A DNA stretch of 64,000 nt from R-RK-3 sp963842775 (GCA_963842775.1 CAWJHQ010000015.1:434001-498000); one strand, 5' to 3'. Counted from the first letter of the stretch, positions 18,099-28,003 are shown. Notes: a model not told the origin generated them from the sequence alone. Made by a program: numbers and translations.

Positions 18099-19805
18099 TC
18101 ACATCTCGGCGTTGAAGAGCACCGACAGCTTGTAGGCGATGTCCTCCTGGTCCGCCGTCAGGCTTGCCGCCTCCACGAGCGCCGACAGACGCTTCAGCTC
18201 GGCGAGGTCGGCCTCATAGCCGATGGTGTAGACGGGAATGTCGAGCCCCTCGATGACGCCCTTCAGATTGTCGAAGCTGAGACCGCGATTGGTCGCTCCA
18301 TCGGTGAGAACGAAGAGCATCGGCTTGATTTCAGGACGCTTCTTCTGCTCCTCGGCAAGCATCGACAGCGCGACGGCGACACCGTCATACATGGCCGTGC
18401 CACCGCCCTCGCGAAGACTCTCGGCGGCAGCCACGAGCGCGCCCTTCTGGTTGAGGTCGAAGCGCCGGATCGGCAGCACGACCCTCACATCGTCGGAGAA
18501 TATCGCCATGCCTACCGAAGCGTTCGGCGTGATGAACGCGCTGGCCTTGGTCAAGGCATTGCGAACCCCTTGTATCCGCACGCCGCTCATCGAGCCGCTG
18601 ACATCGCACAGGAAAACCGCGGCGATCGGCCGTCCGGCATTCTTCTTCTCCTTCCAGAGCTGCTGCGCCTTCACGATCAGATCGCCGGATGGTGCGGCGT
18701 AAGGCGCCTGATAGGCGGCGGGCGGGTCGAACCCGTATTTCCGCCCCTGCTCCGCAAAGGTCTTGTCTGCCGCAAGGCCGGCAAAAGCCTTCAGCACCTC
18801 CATGATTTCGGGCGAAGGCTGGCCGACGGCATAGAGCGGATTGTCATGCGCGACACCGAATGGGATGAATTCATACCCCGATTTCATCGTCTGATCGTTG
18901 GCGAAGGTCTGATATTCCATGACGAAAGCGTCGAGCGAACCGTCGCGATCGACCAACTCGCGCATCTGGATCGTCGTCAGCGCGACAAAAGGAACGCCGC
19001 GCTGGAACACCTCGAAGGCGCTCACCACCTCCGGCGACAGCATCCGCCCCTCTTCGCCATTGGCGAAGCTCTGCAGCACCGTGACCAGGAAGTTGAGCCC
19101 GGTGCTGCTGGCGAACGGGTCGGTATAGCCCATGGCCAGCTTGCCCTGGCTGACCGCATCGATGAGGTTCTTGACATCCACGGTGCCGCCGCTCGATTTG
19201 AGCTCCGCCGCGGCGCTGCTCTTCATGACCACGCCGGCGAGGTTCGAGACCAGCTTTTCACTGATGGGCGTCAATGGAACGCCTCGGGCTTCCACCATCC
19301 GCAACCAGAGATGGCTCGACGGCGTAAATGCGGCAGGCTTGTATTTCCCCGAGGCGATGAACTGATATGCCGTGCCGGACGGAATGTAGCGGATCTTCAC
19401 CTTCGCCGTGCGGCCGTCGGCAAGCTTGATGTTGCGCTTGTTGAACTCCTCCCCGACCGCCACCAGCCAGCCATCGGTGTCCTTGCCGGCCTTTTCCGTG
19501 GAGGAGAAGATCTCAGCCACCACGTCGCCCGGATTCGCGGGCGGATTGACGTTCAGCGGAAAGCGATCGATGTCGGGAAGCGACGCTTCCAGCGAGCTTG
19601 GCGCGCCGAGCGGCACGTTTGCCCGGTAGGTGACGAACGCGTCCTGCGGTTTGATCTTCTCTACGTGGTCGGCCAGCTCGACAAGCGCCTCTTCATGCGT
19701 CAGGGGGCCGTTGTCATGAGAATCGGGAGCGAAGACGCTCACCCCAACGACGAGGAGAACGATGGCTCCGATCGCTCCGGCAATGAGGGTTCCGAGACGA
19801 GACAT
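18099..19805 (-). CDS. Membrane-anchored protein: solute-binding-like domain plus von Willebrand A domain
   Basis: 568 residues. One N-terminal membrane helix (residues 5-25) is followed by a domain like an ABC extracellular solute-binding protein (about 85-350, with GWLVAVGEEFNKRNI and a hinge around DPFASSTGLNF), then a vWA domain. The vWA MIDAS is complete: DVSGSMS from Asp401, Thr470 in GGGTAMYDG and Asp502 in LTDGATN. The chain is therefore probably periplasmic and metal-dependent, binding a partner protein. It is in an operon with telA (26 bases upstream) and a small vWA-like protein. I recall this fusion near TelA in other bacteria; the role is unproven. Confidence 0.8.
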   Translation of the reverse strand: MSRLGTLIAGAIGAIVLLVVGVSVFAPDSHDNGPLTHEEALVELADHVEKIKPQDAFVTYRANVPLGAPSSLEASLPDIDRFPLNVNPPANPGDVVAEIFSSTEKAGKDTDGWLVAVGEEFNKRNIKLADGRTAKVKIRYIPSGTAYQFIASGKYKPAAFTPSSHLWLRMVEARGVPLTPISEKLVSNLAGVVMKSSAAAELKSSGGTVDVKNLIDAVSQGKLAMGYTDPFASSTGLNFLVTVLQSFANGEEGRMLSPEVVSAFEVFQRGVPFVALTTIQMRELVDRDGSLDAFVMEYQTFANDQTMKSGYEFIPFGVAHDNPLYAVGQPSPEIMEVLKAFAGLAADKTFAEQGRKYGFDPPAAYQAPYAAPSGDLIVKAQQLWKEKKNAGRPIAAVFLCDVSGSMSGVRIQGVRNALTKASAFITPNASVGMAIFSDDVRVVLPIRRFDLNQKGALVAAAESLREGGGTAMYDGVAVALSMLAEEQKKRPEIKPMLFVLTDGATNRGLSFDNLKGVIEGLDIPVYTIGYEADLAELKRLSALVEAASLTADQEDIAYKLSVLFNAEM

Positions 19806-19831
19806 GAGGAGATCCTCGCTAGATGAGATGG

Positions 19832-21049
19832 CTATGCTTCGAGATCCAGGGGCAGCGTTCCCGCCGACGTCGCGGGAAGCTGGCGCACGCGCTTCTCGCC
19901 CTCTGCCGACAGGCGGTCGAGATCGAGGATCGTCTTGGCCATTTGCGGCAGCGCGCTATGGCGAAAGCGTGAAATCTCGTCGAGAGCGGCATTGATATCC
20001 GCGAACGCGCCTTTCAGCGCATTCATCTCGATCATCGCGGTCGATGCCTGCGCGTGGATCGTCGCCCCTTGCGTGCGCAGCTTCTTTGCGGTCCCGGAAA
20101 TGAGATCGCTGGTCGTCCGGTTGATCGCATTCACCTTGTCGAGCACGATCCGCTGATTGCCGAGCGCAAGCGCCGTCGAGACGGCGACGTTCAGCGCGCT
20201 GACCGTCACGTCCAGCGCCCGGTTCACGCCGCGAACCAGCTCGCTATTGTTGCGCATGACGATGGCGCTGGCCAGGATGCCCTGCTGGTTCACGGCGAGC
20301 TGCTGCTGCAGGTCGATGATGCGCTGGCGCAGCGGGAACAGCAATTCGTCCTCGACGAAGCGAGCGCGCGCCTCCTCATCCTTGCCGAGACGGGCAAGGG
20401 ACAGCTGCAGCTTCTCGTCGACGAGCTGGCCCAGCCTGATCTGACGGCTGAGCTTTTCCGTCAGCTCGCGCATCGCCTTCTGGTCTTCCAGCAAGGTGAG
20501 GTTGTCGCGCTTGAGCTGCTCCCGGCCGCGTTCGAGCGAATTGACGATCGCGTCGAGCACGGTTTGCGCGCTCTCGAAGCGGCTGAAATAGCGTTTCAGC
20601 GGCGTGCCCACCCATGGCAGCCGTCCGGCGAGGCGCGTGAACCACCCCGCATCCAGGTCGAGCTGGTTGGGGTCGAGCTCCTCGACCTTAAGCTTCAGAT
20701 CGATGAGCGCGTTGGTGACCGGCCCTTTCTCGGCCCCCTGGTTCGCCATCACGGCGACGGTCTGCTGCAGCATCCGGCTGCGATGCGCGGCCTGGCCCTG
20801 GAGCCCGTGTCCCATGGTCTCGACGGCCTGCTTGCCCTGCTCCTGTTCGTCGGGATGGGCCGTACCCGCGCTCATCAGATAGTCGACATAGGCCTGGGCG
20901 CGCTGCTCCAGCTCGGCTTCATCCTTGCCCATGGCGGGCGCAGAAGGCAGCGTGAGCGCGAGTTCCTTCTCGATCACCGCGCTATCGAGCCGAAGGTCCA
21001 GCGCCTGCCCCGGCGAGGAAACCGTGTCCTTGGCGGCGGTATCACTCAT
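19832..21049 (-). CDS. telA: Toxic-anion-resistance protein TelA family
   Basis: 405 residues matching the TelA (KlaA) family: mostly helical, with long coiled-coil stretches (about 60-330) and the family segments FTRLAGRLPWVGTPLKRYF and ALGNQRIVLDKVNAINRTTS. No membrane helix, so it is cytoplasmic or peripheral. TelA members were linked to tellurite and cell-envelope-drug resistance, but their biochemical role is unknown. It begins 14 bases after the upstream coiled-coil membrane gene and precedes the vWA genes; all four run leftward as one unit. I see no other Ter genes (terC, terD) in the window. Confidence 0.88.
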   Translation of the reverse strand: MSDTAAKDTVSSPGQALDLRLDSAVIEKELALTLPSAPAMGKDEAELEQRAQAYVDYLMSAGTAHPDEQEQGKQAVETMGHGLQGQAAHRSRMLQQTVAVMANQGAEKGPVTNALIDLKLKVEELDPNQLDLDAGWFTRLAGRLPWVGTPLKRYFSRFESAQTVLDAIVNSLERGREQLKRDNLTLLEDQKAMRELTEKLSRQIRLGQLVDEKLQLSLARLGKDEEARARFVEDELLFPLRQRIIDLQQQLAVNQQGILASAIVMRNNSELVRGVNRALDVTVSALNVAVSTALALGNQRIVLDKVNAINRTTSDLISGTAKKLRTQGATIHAQASTAMIEMNALKGAFADINAALDEISRFRHSALPQMAKTILDLDRLSAEGEKRVRQLPATSAGTLPLDLEA

Positions 21050-21063
21050 CAGTGTTCCCCATA

Positions 21064-21858
21064 TCAGTTCCGGCTCACTGCGGCATATCTCGTCGCGCGC
21101 CGTGCGAGCTGATCTAAATCCTGCAGCGCATGTTCAAGTTCGATCGAAGCATGGCCCTTGCCCATTCGCGCATCCGCGAGCGCCGTCGCTGCATGGTCAA
21201 GAGCGGTCATGGCCGTCTCGTTCTGGACCAGGAGATCGGTTACTTTACCTACCTGCCGGTCCAGCATCAATCGGCGCTGTTCGAGGGTTTCGATTTCCTT
21301 TTGCGACGCCGCCCCTTGCGTCGCCCCGCCGCGCAGGTCGGCGAGGCGGCCATCCAGCGTCTTGCGGTCGATGGTGCTCACGCTGCGCAGCGAAATCGCG
21401 ATGTCCTGCAGATTATCGATCGCTGAAAGATAAACCTGCTCGGCCGTATCGAGATAGCGGGAATAGGTCAGCTCGCCCGCGTCGAGCCGGCGCATCAGCA
21501 CGCCCGTCATCGAGTCGAATTTGCGCCGGAGCTGACCGAGCTGGGCGACACCTTGCGGGCATTCGAGCTGCTGCAGATCGGCGTTGAGCTGCTCAAGCCG
21601 GGGCAGCCGCGCCTCCTGCGCTTCCTGGGCGAGCAGATAGCGCCGCCGCGCGAATTCCGGCGAGCGCAGCATCCAGCCCATCCACAGCGCCAGCGACGCC
21701 GCCCCAAGTCCCAGCGCCGCCAGGCCCATCGTCAGCGATGGGTGGAACGAGCCGAAGAACAGCCATTCCAGGAGCACGACGATCGCGAACGCAGCCACGC
21801 TCCATGGCGACTTCGCCCCCCAGAAAAGCCTGCGCAGCTCCGGTGTCACGTCCGACAT
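21064..21858 (-). CDS. Two-helix membrane protein with coiled-coil domain, TelA-operon partner
   Basis: 264 residues. Two adjacent hydrophobic helices (about 19-36 and 42-63) are followed by a long cytoplasmic, charged, helical region rich in Leu heptads (LPRLEQLNADLQQL, QKEIETLEQRRLML). It has no enzyme motif. It is the first gene of the four-gene TelA/vWA operon and could be the membrane dock for TelA, since both have matching coiled coils. This is an inference from order and shape. I do not know a name for it. Confidence 0.7.
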   Translation of the reverse strand: MSDVTPELRRLFWGAKSPWSVAAFAIVVLLEWLFFGSFHPSLTMGLAALGLGAASLALWMGWMLRSPEFARRRYLLAQEAQEARLPRLEQLNADLQQLECPQGVAQLGQLRRKFDSMTGVLMRRLDAGELTYSRYLDTAEQVYLSAIDNLQDIAISLRSVSTIDRKTLDGRLADLRGGATQGAASQKEIETLEQRRLMLDRQVGKVTDLLVQNETAMTALDHAATALADARMGKGHASIELEHALQDLDQLARRATRYAAVSRN

Positions 21859-21926
21859 AAGCGCCTGTATTCCCCACTGTGGGAACGGAGTTTACGGCCA
21901 TCGTGAATTTTCCGCTACTTCCCAGA

Positions 21927-22017
21927 GCGTTTTCCGGCCAAGCGTGCACCGGTTTGCGCCCGTGAAAATGCGACCAGACAAAGAGATAGAGCTGCACGGC
22001 AAGCTCTATCTCTTTGT
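21927..22017. repeat. Two-hairpin palindromic repeat, copy C
   Basis: First hairpin: GCGTTTTC (21927-21934) with GAAAATGC (21964-21971), one G-T pair. Second hairpin: the 16-base arm ending GATAGAGCT (21978-21993) pairs perfectly with its reverse complement at 22002-22017, around GCACGGCA. Same two-stem layout as copies A and B, with unrelated stem sequences. It lies between the TelA operon and the end of tctA and could also work as a terminator. Confidence 0.75.
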
Positions 22018-22035
22018 ACGGAAGAAACTCCGAGT

Positions 22036-23548
22036 TCAGTCGAGGGCGCCGCGCCCTGTGGACAATGCCCTGGATCCCATGCTCCATAACCATGCACCCA
22101 ACGGCCATAGCAGGGCCGCGATCGTCATGAAGGCCAGCACGGCCGATACGGGACGGGCGAAGAACGGCAGGATGCTGCCGTCGGACTTGATGATCGAGGT
22201 CACGAAGCTTTGCTCGACCATCGTGCCCATGACGATGCCGAGCACCATCGCCGCGACCGGATAGCCGTTGCGCTCCATGACGAAGCCGATAACTCCGAAT
22301 ACGCCGACGAGCACGCACCGAATACAGGTTGTTGCCTGTCGCGAAAGCGCCGACCGCGCAAAGCAGCACGATCACCGGCATGATCGAGGCGCGCGGCGCG
22401 CGCAGCACCTTGCTGGCGACGCGGATCATGATGATGCCGAGCGGGATCATGATGATGTTGGCGATGATGAAGATGATGTAGAGCGCGTACATCGAGGAGG
22501 CGCGCTCGGTAAACAGCGTCGGGCCGGGGTTCAGCCCCTTCATGTAGAGCACGCCGATGGCGATCGCGGTGATCGTGTCGCCGGGAATGCCGAACAGCAG
22601 CGCGGGCACCCAGCCGGAGGCGAGGCTGGCATTGTTGCTGGCTCCCGCCTCGATCAGGCCCTCGGGATGGCCGGTGCCGAATTTCTCCGGCGTCTTGGAG
22701 AAGCGCTTCGACATCGCATAGCTGACCCAGGCCGCCATGTCCGCGCCGGCGCCCGGCAGCACGCCGATGATGATGCCGACGATATTGCCGCGCACCTGCG
22801 GCTTCACATATTGCTTGGTCAGCGCGATCTGGCCCTTGAGGATGCTGCCGAAACGGCGGTAGGGCAGCTTGGGCGGCTCCGGCGTCAGCATGGCGCGCAT
22901 CACTTCCGACACGGCGAATACGCCGACCAGCGCCGGGATCACCTCGATGCCCCCGAGCAGATCGACCGAGCCGAAGGTAAAGCGCGGCGTGCCCGCCGGA
23001 TTGTCGATACCGATGCAGGTAATGAGCAGGCCCAAGAGCATGCTGGCGATGGCCTTCACCGGCGAGGACCGGGCGACCAGCGTCGCGCACATCAGGCCGA
23101 GGAATGCCAGCCAGAAATATTCGAAAGTCGAGAAGCTGAGCGCGATTTCGGCCAGCGGCGGCGCGAGCACCATCAGCGAGATCGTGCCGGCGATGCCGCC
23201 CAGCGCGCTGAACCACAGTCCGATGCCGAGCGCCAACTCCGGCTGGCCCTTGCGCGTCATCGCATAGGCCTCGTCGGTATAGGCGGCCGAGGCCGGCGTG
23301 CCGGGGATGCGCAGCAGGGCGCCCGGTATGTCGCCGGAGAAGATCGCCATCGCCGAGGCCGAGATGATGGTCGCGATCGCCGCGATCGGCGAGAGATAGA
23401 AGGTCACCGGCACCAGCAGCGCCGTCGCCATCGTCGCGGACAGTCCCGGCAGCGATCCGACCACCAGCCCATAGATCGAAGCGAGCAGGATGGCGAGCAG
23501 AACATCGGTCTGACAGACCATGCCGATGGCTTCAATGAGCGTACTCAC
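22036..23548 (-). CDS. tctA: Tripartite tricarboxylate transporter, large membrane subunit TctA (one frameshift)
   Basis: The reconstructed product is about 503 residues, the family length, with around 12 membrane helices and the TctA hallmarks GSLPGLSATMATALL, IPGTPASAAYTDEAYAM and GVLPGAGADMAAW. The start is GTG at 23548 after GAGG. The frame breaks near 22314 (after ATGNNLYSV), with the last helices (GVFGVIGFVMERNGYP onward) in another frame to the stop at 22036. It is the channel of a secondary carboxylate importer that works with TctB and the periplasmic TctC. Gene order tctC-tctB-tctA, all leftward. Confidence 0.87.
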
Positions 23549-23558
23549 GCGGGGAACC

Positions 23559-24056
23559 TCACCATGGCAAGGGAAGCAGCCCGGGCGGGAGCGGCACCCG
23601 CAAGAGCTTGGAGAACAGCAGATGCACCATAATGGGGGCAACGATCGCCAGCGGAATGGCGAGACGCAGCCGCGCGCCCAGCGCCATGGCGGCGGTCAGC
23701 ACCATCAGGCCGGCCGTCAGCATGAAGCCGAGCCGGTCGACCGTCAGCACATAGAACAGCAGGAGCCCCGGCGGTATCAGCGCCATCAAGCCCCGCCACC
23801 AGCCATTGCGCGCGGGCTCGGTCTGGGCCTGATCGGAATGCGCGGCCAGGTCGGCCTCGGCTTCTTCCTCGAAACGATGCCCCACGCCGAGCGCGATCAG
23901 GGCGCCGCACAGGCAAAGGCCGGTGCCGATCACCATCGGAAATACGTCCGGCCCGACTTGCTGGCCGGGGACCGGCGGCAGACGCGAGCCGCCATAGGCG
24001 GCCAGACCACCGAGGGCGATGAGGAACAGACCCGTTACACGGTCAGGAAGCTGCAT
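23559..24056 (-). CDS. tctB: Tripartite tricarboxylate transporter, small subunit TctB
   Basis: 165 residues from the ATG at 24056, with four hydrophobic helices and the DUF1468/TctB pattern (DRVTGLFLIALGGLAAYGGS, VGPDVFPMVIGTGL). It forms the small membrane part of the Ttt importer. It lies ten bases before tctA and 77 after tctC. The same frame runs open to 24605 through tctC, but that part is a shadow. Confidence 0.83.
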   Translation of the reverse strand: MQLPDRVTGLFLIALGGLAAYGGSRLPPVPGQQVGPDVFPMVIGTGLCLCGALIALGVGHRFEEEAEADLAAHSDQAQTEPARNGWWRGLMALIPPGLLLFYVLTVDRLGFMLTAGLMVLTAAMALGARLRLAIPLAIVAPIMVHLLFSKLLRVPLPPGLLPLPW

Positions 24057-24133
24057 GGTTGCCAGAGCCGAATGCTGTGGAAGGGATGGAAAGCCGCGGG
24101 GCCCGTTCGATGGACGGGCCCCCGGCAATTCGG

Positions 24134-25132
24134 TCAGCCCTTGGCGAGTCCGGCGGCCTTCATGGCCACGCCCATCGCCTTGTCGCCTTCTTCCATGAAG
24201 CTGGCGAAGCCTGGACCGTCGGCCCAGCGCACGCCGAAGCCGCGATTCGACATGAAGTCGCGGAACTCGCTGGACTCGTTCACCTTCTTCAGCGCGGCCG
24301 TCACGGCGGCAGCGACATCGGCGGGCAGACCCTTCGGCGCGGCAATGCCGCGCCAGGCGCCCGTGGTGTAGTCGATGCCCATGGCTTCCTTCAGCGTCGG
24401 CACATCCTTGAATGCGGGATTGCGCTCGGCGGCCATGATGGCAAGGCTGCGCGCCTTGCCCGCCTCGATCATGGCGCGGGCTTCCGGCACCGAGCAGGTG
24501 ACGAGGTCGAGACCGCCGGCGGCCAGATCCTGCATGGCGGGCGCGGCCCCATTCAGCGGCACCCACGCCACGTGATCGGGCTTCAGGCCCATGGCGGTGA
24601 GCCACCCGACCAACGCCAGATGCCAGATGCCGCCCTGGCCGGTGCCTGAGGCTTTCAGCTTGCCCGGCGGGGACGCCTTGATGGCGTCGGCGAGTTCCTT
24701 CACGGTCTTGTAGGGGCTGCTGGCGTTGACCTGAATGCCGGGCGGGTCCTCATTCATGAGCGCAAGAGGCGTATAGCTGTCGGGCTTGAACTCGGTCAGC
24801 CCCTGCCAGTGCATCATCGAGATCTCGACCGTGATGATCCCCATCGTGTAGCCGTCCGGCGCCGCGCTCGCGATGGCGGCATGACCGACGACCCCTGAGC
24901 CGCCGGTGCGATTGACGACGTTGAAGGGCTGCTTCAGTTCCTTTTCGAGCACCGCCGCGACAATGCGGACCGTCGCATCCGTGCCGCCGCCCGCGCCCCA
25001 CGGGCATATGAGCGTGACCGGCCTGGCGGGCCAGGCCGCCTGCGCTTTCGCTGGACTTAGCCCGAGGGCCAGTGCTCCACCGCCGATTGCGCCTGCAACC
25101 AACAGGTCGCGGCGGGTGTAACCGCTTTTCAT
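24134..25132 (-). CDS. tctC: Tripartite tricarboxylate transporter, periplasmic binding protein (Bug/TctC family)
   Basis: 332 residues from the ATG at 25132 (GGGAGG upstream). A twin-arginine-like signal (YTRRDLLVAGAIGGGALALG) ends near an Ala-Gln-Ala site. The mature Bug fold has WPARPVTLICPWGAGGGTD and the ligand-loop motif GSGVVGHAAIASAAPDGYT. It delivers a carboxylate to TctAB in the periplasm; the ligand is unknown. First gene of the tctCBA operon. Confidence 0.88.
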   Translation of the reverse strand: MKSGYTRRDLLVAGAIGGGALALGLSPAKAQAAWPARPVTLICPWGAGGGTDATVRIVAAVLEKELKQPFNVVNRTGGSGVVGHAAIASAAPDGYTMGIITVEISMMHWQGLTEFKPDSYTPLALMNEDPPGIQVNASSPYKTVKELADAIKASPPGKLKASGTGQGGIWHLALVGWLTAMGLKPDHVAWVPLNGAAPAMQDLAAGGLDLVTCSVPEARAMIEAGKARSLAIMAAERNPAFKDVPTLKEAMGIDYTTGAWRGIAAPKGLPADVAAAVTAALKKVNESSEFRDFMSNRGFGVRWADGPGFASFMEEGDKAMGVAMKAAGLAKG

Positions 25133-25242
25133 TGCTTCCTCCCTTATGAGTTCGTTCTGTTTTGCCTGATGATACCGCAAAAGCGGCTAAGCACCACAGG
25201 CAGTTGAGGTTCCCCGTTTGGAGGGCCCCAAAAGATTGCGCT

Positions 25243-26007
25243 TCAATGGCCGCCGGCGCTCCGCCAAAGCGCCGAGCTGCCTTGCCATATCAGGGCCAGC
25301 GAGAGAAGAAACACCAGCGCATAGGCGATTTTGTAGAACAGTTCGACCGGCGTGACGCGCACGAGCCAGATGCCGGCAAAATTGGCGATGATGGCGAGCG
25401 GCATCAGCGAAAGCGACAGAAGCAGGCCGTGGCTGGAGAAATTTCCGAGCGCGAAATAAGGCACCACCTTCAGCCAATTCACCGTCGCGAAGAAGATCGT
25501 CGAGGTGCCGACCAGCGTCAGCTTGGGCAATTTCTGCGGCAGCATATAGATCTGGAAAGGCGGCCCGCCGGCATTGGCGAAGGCCGATGTGAAGCCGGAC
25601 ACCGCGCCCCAGAAGGCGCCGCGCCGCGCATGGGGCATCGTTTGTGCGGGCTTCCGGCCGAACCAGACGTTGAGCACGAAGGATAGAGCGATGCCGCCGA
25701 CGATCAGCCGGACAATCGCCTCGGGAACCAGTGCGGCCAGGAACCACGCCGCGCCGATGCCGAACACCGCGCCGGGCAACATGATCTTCAGGTTCCGCTC
25801 GCTCCAGTCGCGCCGATAGACCCAGATCGAGATCACGTCCTGCACGATGAGAATGGGCAGCAGCAGGGCGGCGGCCTCGAACGGCGGCAGGATCAGCGCG
25901 ACGAGAGGCGTGGAAATGGTGCCGACGCCTGCGAAACCGCCCTTGGAAAGGCCAAGCGCGATGACGGCCGGAATGACAGCGGCAAGAAAATATGGATCGG
26001 TCAGCAA
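25243..26007 (-). CDS. TauE/SafE (TSUP) family membrane permease
   Basis: About 254 residues from a TTG at 26007. The usual eight helices of sulfite-exporter TauE/SafE proteins are visible, with the opening motif GLSKGGFAGVGTISTPLVAL and the second-repeat motif GFTSAFANAGGPPFQIYML. Such proteins move sulfite, sulfonates or other organic anions. The frame is open to 26163, but the added N-terminal residues are Arg-rich and not hydrophobic, so I chose the start beside the first helix; no clear ribosome site decides it. It may share the tct operon. Confidence 0.82.
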   Translation of the reverse strand: MLTDPYFLAAVIPAVIALGLSKGGFAGVGTISTPLVALILPPFEAAALLLPILIVQDVISIWVYRRDWSERNLKIMLPGAVFGIGAAWFLAALVPEAIVRLIVGGIALSFVLNVWFGRKPAQTMPHARRGAFWGAVSGFTSAFANAGGPPFQIYMLPQKLPKLTLVGTSTIFFATVNWLKVVPYFALGNFSSHGLLLSLSLMPLAIIANFAGIWLVRVTPVELFYKIAYALVFLLSLALIWQGSSALWRSAGGH

Positions 26008-26348
26008 TGATTTATAGCCCGATGGGATGCCGCGTTCCTGGCCGCGGCCGACCGGGCGGCAATCAACGCGGTGTTCAGGCTGAAGAGCGCGGCGGCAGGC
26101 AGCGGCTGAAGGAGGCCGCTCTTTTGACGTAAAATTCAATCCTTGTCCCCAAACCAGCGCCAAACCCGCTCCACGCCGATTTGTTTTAAACTGGCGAGGT
26201 TCATCACGGCGATTTATAGACGCTGAATGCGGATTGCACGCTGAGAAACCCGGCGCTCAATAGGCATCGGCGAAGACTGCGGTAGATAGCCACAGCTCGT
26301 AGAGGCCGGTGCGACGACAACATCTTCGTAAGGTGTACAGATAAAGCC
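26008..26348. other. Intergenic region before kdgK
   Basis: About 340 bases with no supported gene. It separates the leftward TSUP gene from the rightward kdgK and must hold both promoters. I see no terminator, repeat or known riboswitch in it. The open frame to 26163 on the minus strand may be a longer N-terminus of the permease. Confidence 0.4.
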
Positions 26349-27290
26349 ATGATTCGGGTCGCTTGCATCGGCGAGTGCATGATCGAGATCAGGGAGGGGA
26401 CTGACGGTTCCCTGTCCCGTGCCTATGGCGGCGATACGCTCAACACGGCGGTCTATCTGGCGCGGCTGGGCGTAAGCGTCGATTATGTCACGGCGCTTGG
26501 CGATGACCCGTGGAGCGATGAGATGGTCGCCGGCTGGCAGGCCGAGGGCATCGGCGCGGAATGGGTCATGCGCCTGGCCGGGCGCTTGCCGGGTCTTTAC
26601 CTCGTTCAGACCGACGCGAGAGGCGAACGGCGTTTCTCATATTGGCGCGATAGCGCCGCGGTTCGCTCGCTATTCGCGTTGCCGGAAACGCCGGCCATCT
26701 GCGAAGCCCTGCTCGGCTACGATCTTCTCTATCTTTCCGGGATCAGCCTGTCGCTTTACGGCGAAACGGGCCGGCAGCGCCTTTTCGAGACGCTTGACCG
26801 GGCTCGGCCGCTTGGCCGGCGGGTGGTTTTCGACACGAACTTCCGGGCGCGAGGCTGGCCGGATCGATCCGAGGCCCAGGCCGTTTACCGCGATGCATTC
26901 CGCCGCTCGGACATCGTCTTCGCATCGACCGAGGATCTGGACTTTGTTTTCGGCAGCTCGGGCAAGGCCGAACTGATCGAGCATTGCCCGTCGGCGGAGA
27001 CCATTCTCAAGCTGCCCGATCTCTCCAGCCGCATTCTGAGCCGGGACATGGACATTGCGGTCAGAGCGGAGCCGGTGGACAAGGTCGTGGACACCACGGC
27101 GGCCGGCGACAGCTTTGCCGCTGCCTATCTGGCCGCACGCCTCAACGGCGCGGATCCTGCCGCCGCCGCCGCTGCGGGCCATCGTCTGGCCGGCATTGTC
27201 GTCGGCTATCCGGGGGCCATCATTCCCCGGCAGGCAATGGCTGACCTCATCAAGCCGCAGACCCGCGAGGGAAAGGAGACCTTATTATGA
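26349..27290 (+). CDS. kdgK: 2-dehydro-3-deoxygluconokinase (PfkB family)
   Basis: 313 residues. PfkB sugar-kinase fold: N-terminal VACIGECMIEIRE, substrate-lid pattern AYGGDTLNTAVYLARLG and the C-terminal signature DTTAAGDSFAAAYLA with the catalytic Asp. It phosphorylates KDG to KDPG in the Entner-Doudoroff branch from uronic or sugar acids. Its stop overlaps the start of eda by four bases, which strongly supports KDG as substrate rather than another sugar. Confidence 0.9.
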   Translation: MIRVACIGECMIEIREGTDGSLSRAYGGDTLNTAVYLARLGVSVDYVTALGDDPWSDEMVAGWQAEGIGAEWVMRLAGRLPGLYLVQTDARGERRFSYWRDSAAVRSLFALPETPAICEALLGYDLLYLSGISLSLYGETGRQRLFETLDRARPLGRRVVFDTNFRARGWPDRSEAQAVYRDAFRRSDIVFASTEDLDFVFGSSGKAELIEHCPSAETILKLPDLSSRILSRDMDIAVRAEPVDKVVDTTAAGDSFAAAYLAARLNGADPAAAAAAGHRLAGIVVGYPGAIIPRQAMADLIKPQTREGKETLL

Positions 27291-27946
27291 GCACCGCTCC
27301 GGAGGCCGCGCGGCGCCGAGACCGCCTGGCCGAGCTTCTCCGGCTTTCCCCGGTCATCCCGGTCATCACGATCGAACGGGCCGAAGATGCTGTCCCGCTC
27401 GCGCGGGCGTTGGTCGCGGGCGGCTTGCGGCTCCTGGAGATCACACTGCGAACGCCGGTGGCGCGAACGGCCGCCGAAGCCATCATCGCCAATGTGCCGG
27501 AGGCGATTGTCGGCATAGGCACCGTACTCTCGAAGCGGGACCTGGAGCTTGCCTCCGAAATCGGCGCCCAATTCGCATTGAGCCCGGGGGCGACTCAAGC
27601 CCTGCTCGAAGCCGCGGCGGCGCAAGACCTGCCCTTCATACCGGGTATCGCCACAAGCTCCGAGCTGATGGCCGCACTGGCGCATGGATTTGACGTCATG
27701 AAATTCTTCCCCGCGGTTCCGGCCGGAGGGATCGCGACGCTCGCGGCTCTATCCGGCCCGTTCCCGCAGGTGCGGTTCTGCCCGACAGGCGGCATCGGCG
27801 AAGCAAACGCGCGGGAGTGGCTCGCCCAGCCCAACGTTATCGCGGTGGGCGGCTCGTGGCTGACACCCGCCGCAGACATGCAGGCAGGCGCCTGGAATCT
27901 CATTACGGAACGGGTCCGGCGAACGCTGTCGCAACTTTCCGCTTGA
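27287..27946 (+). CDS. eda: KDPG aldolase
   Basis: 219 residues, TIM-barrel Eda. Motifs: RLLEITLRTPVA with the catalytic Glu, FALSPGATQAL, PFIPGIATSSELMAA and the Schiff-base lysine in FDVMKFFPAVPAGG. It splits KDPG into pyruvate and glyceraldehyde-3-phosphate. It is translationally coupled to kdgK (ATGA overlap). Confidence 0.93.
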   Translation: MSTAPEAARRRDRLAELLRLSPVIPVITIERAEDAVPLARALVAGGLRLLEITLRTPVARTAAEAIIANVPEAIVGIGTVLSKRDLELASEIGAQFALSPGATQALLEAAAAQDLPFIPGIATSSELMAALAHGFDVMKFFPAVPAGGIATLAALSGPFPQVRFCPTGGIGEANAREWLAQPNVIAVGGSWLTPAADMQAGAWNLITERVRRTLSQLSA

Positions 27947-28003
27947 AGCAAATCCAGCTTGATCAGCTCGCGTTCCGGCAGCTCGGCTCAAGGAGACAAC
28001 CCG

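Noticed and set aside
21593..22035. C-terminal extension of TctA to 682 residues
   Set aside because: After the break near 22314 the frame reads through the repeat and the neighbouring coiled-coil gene. The real last helices are in another frame ending at 22036.
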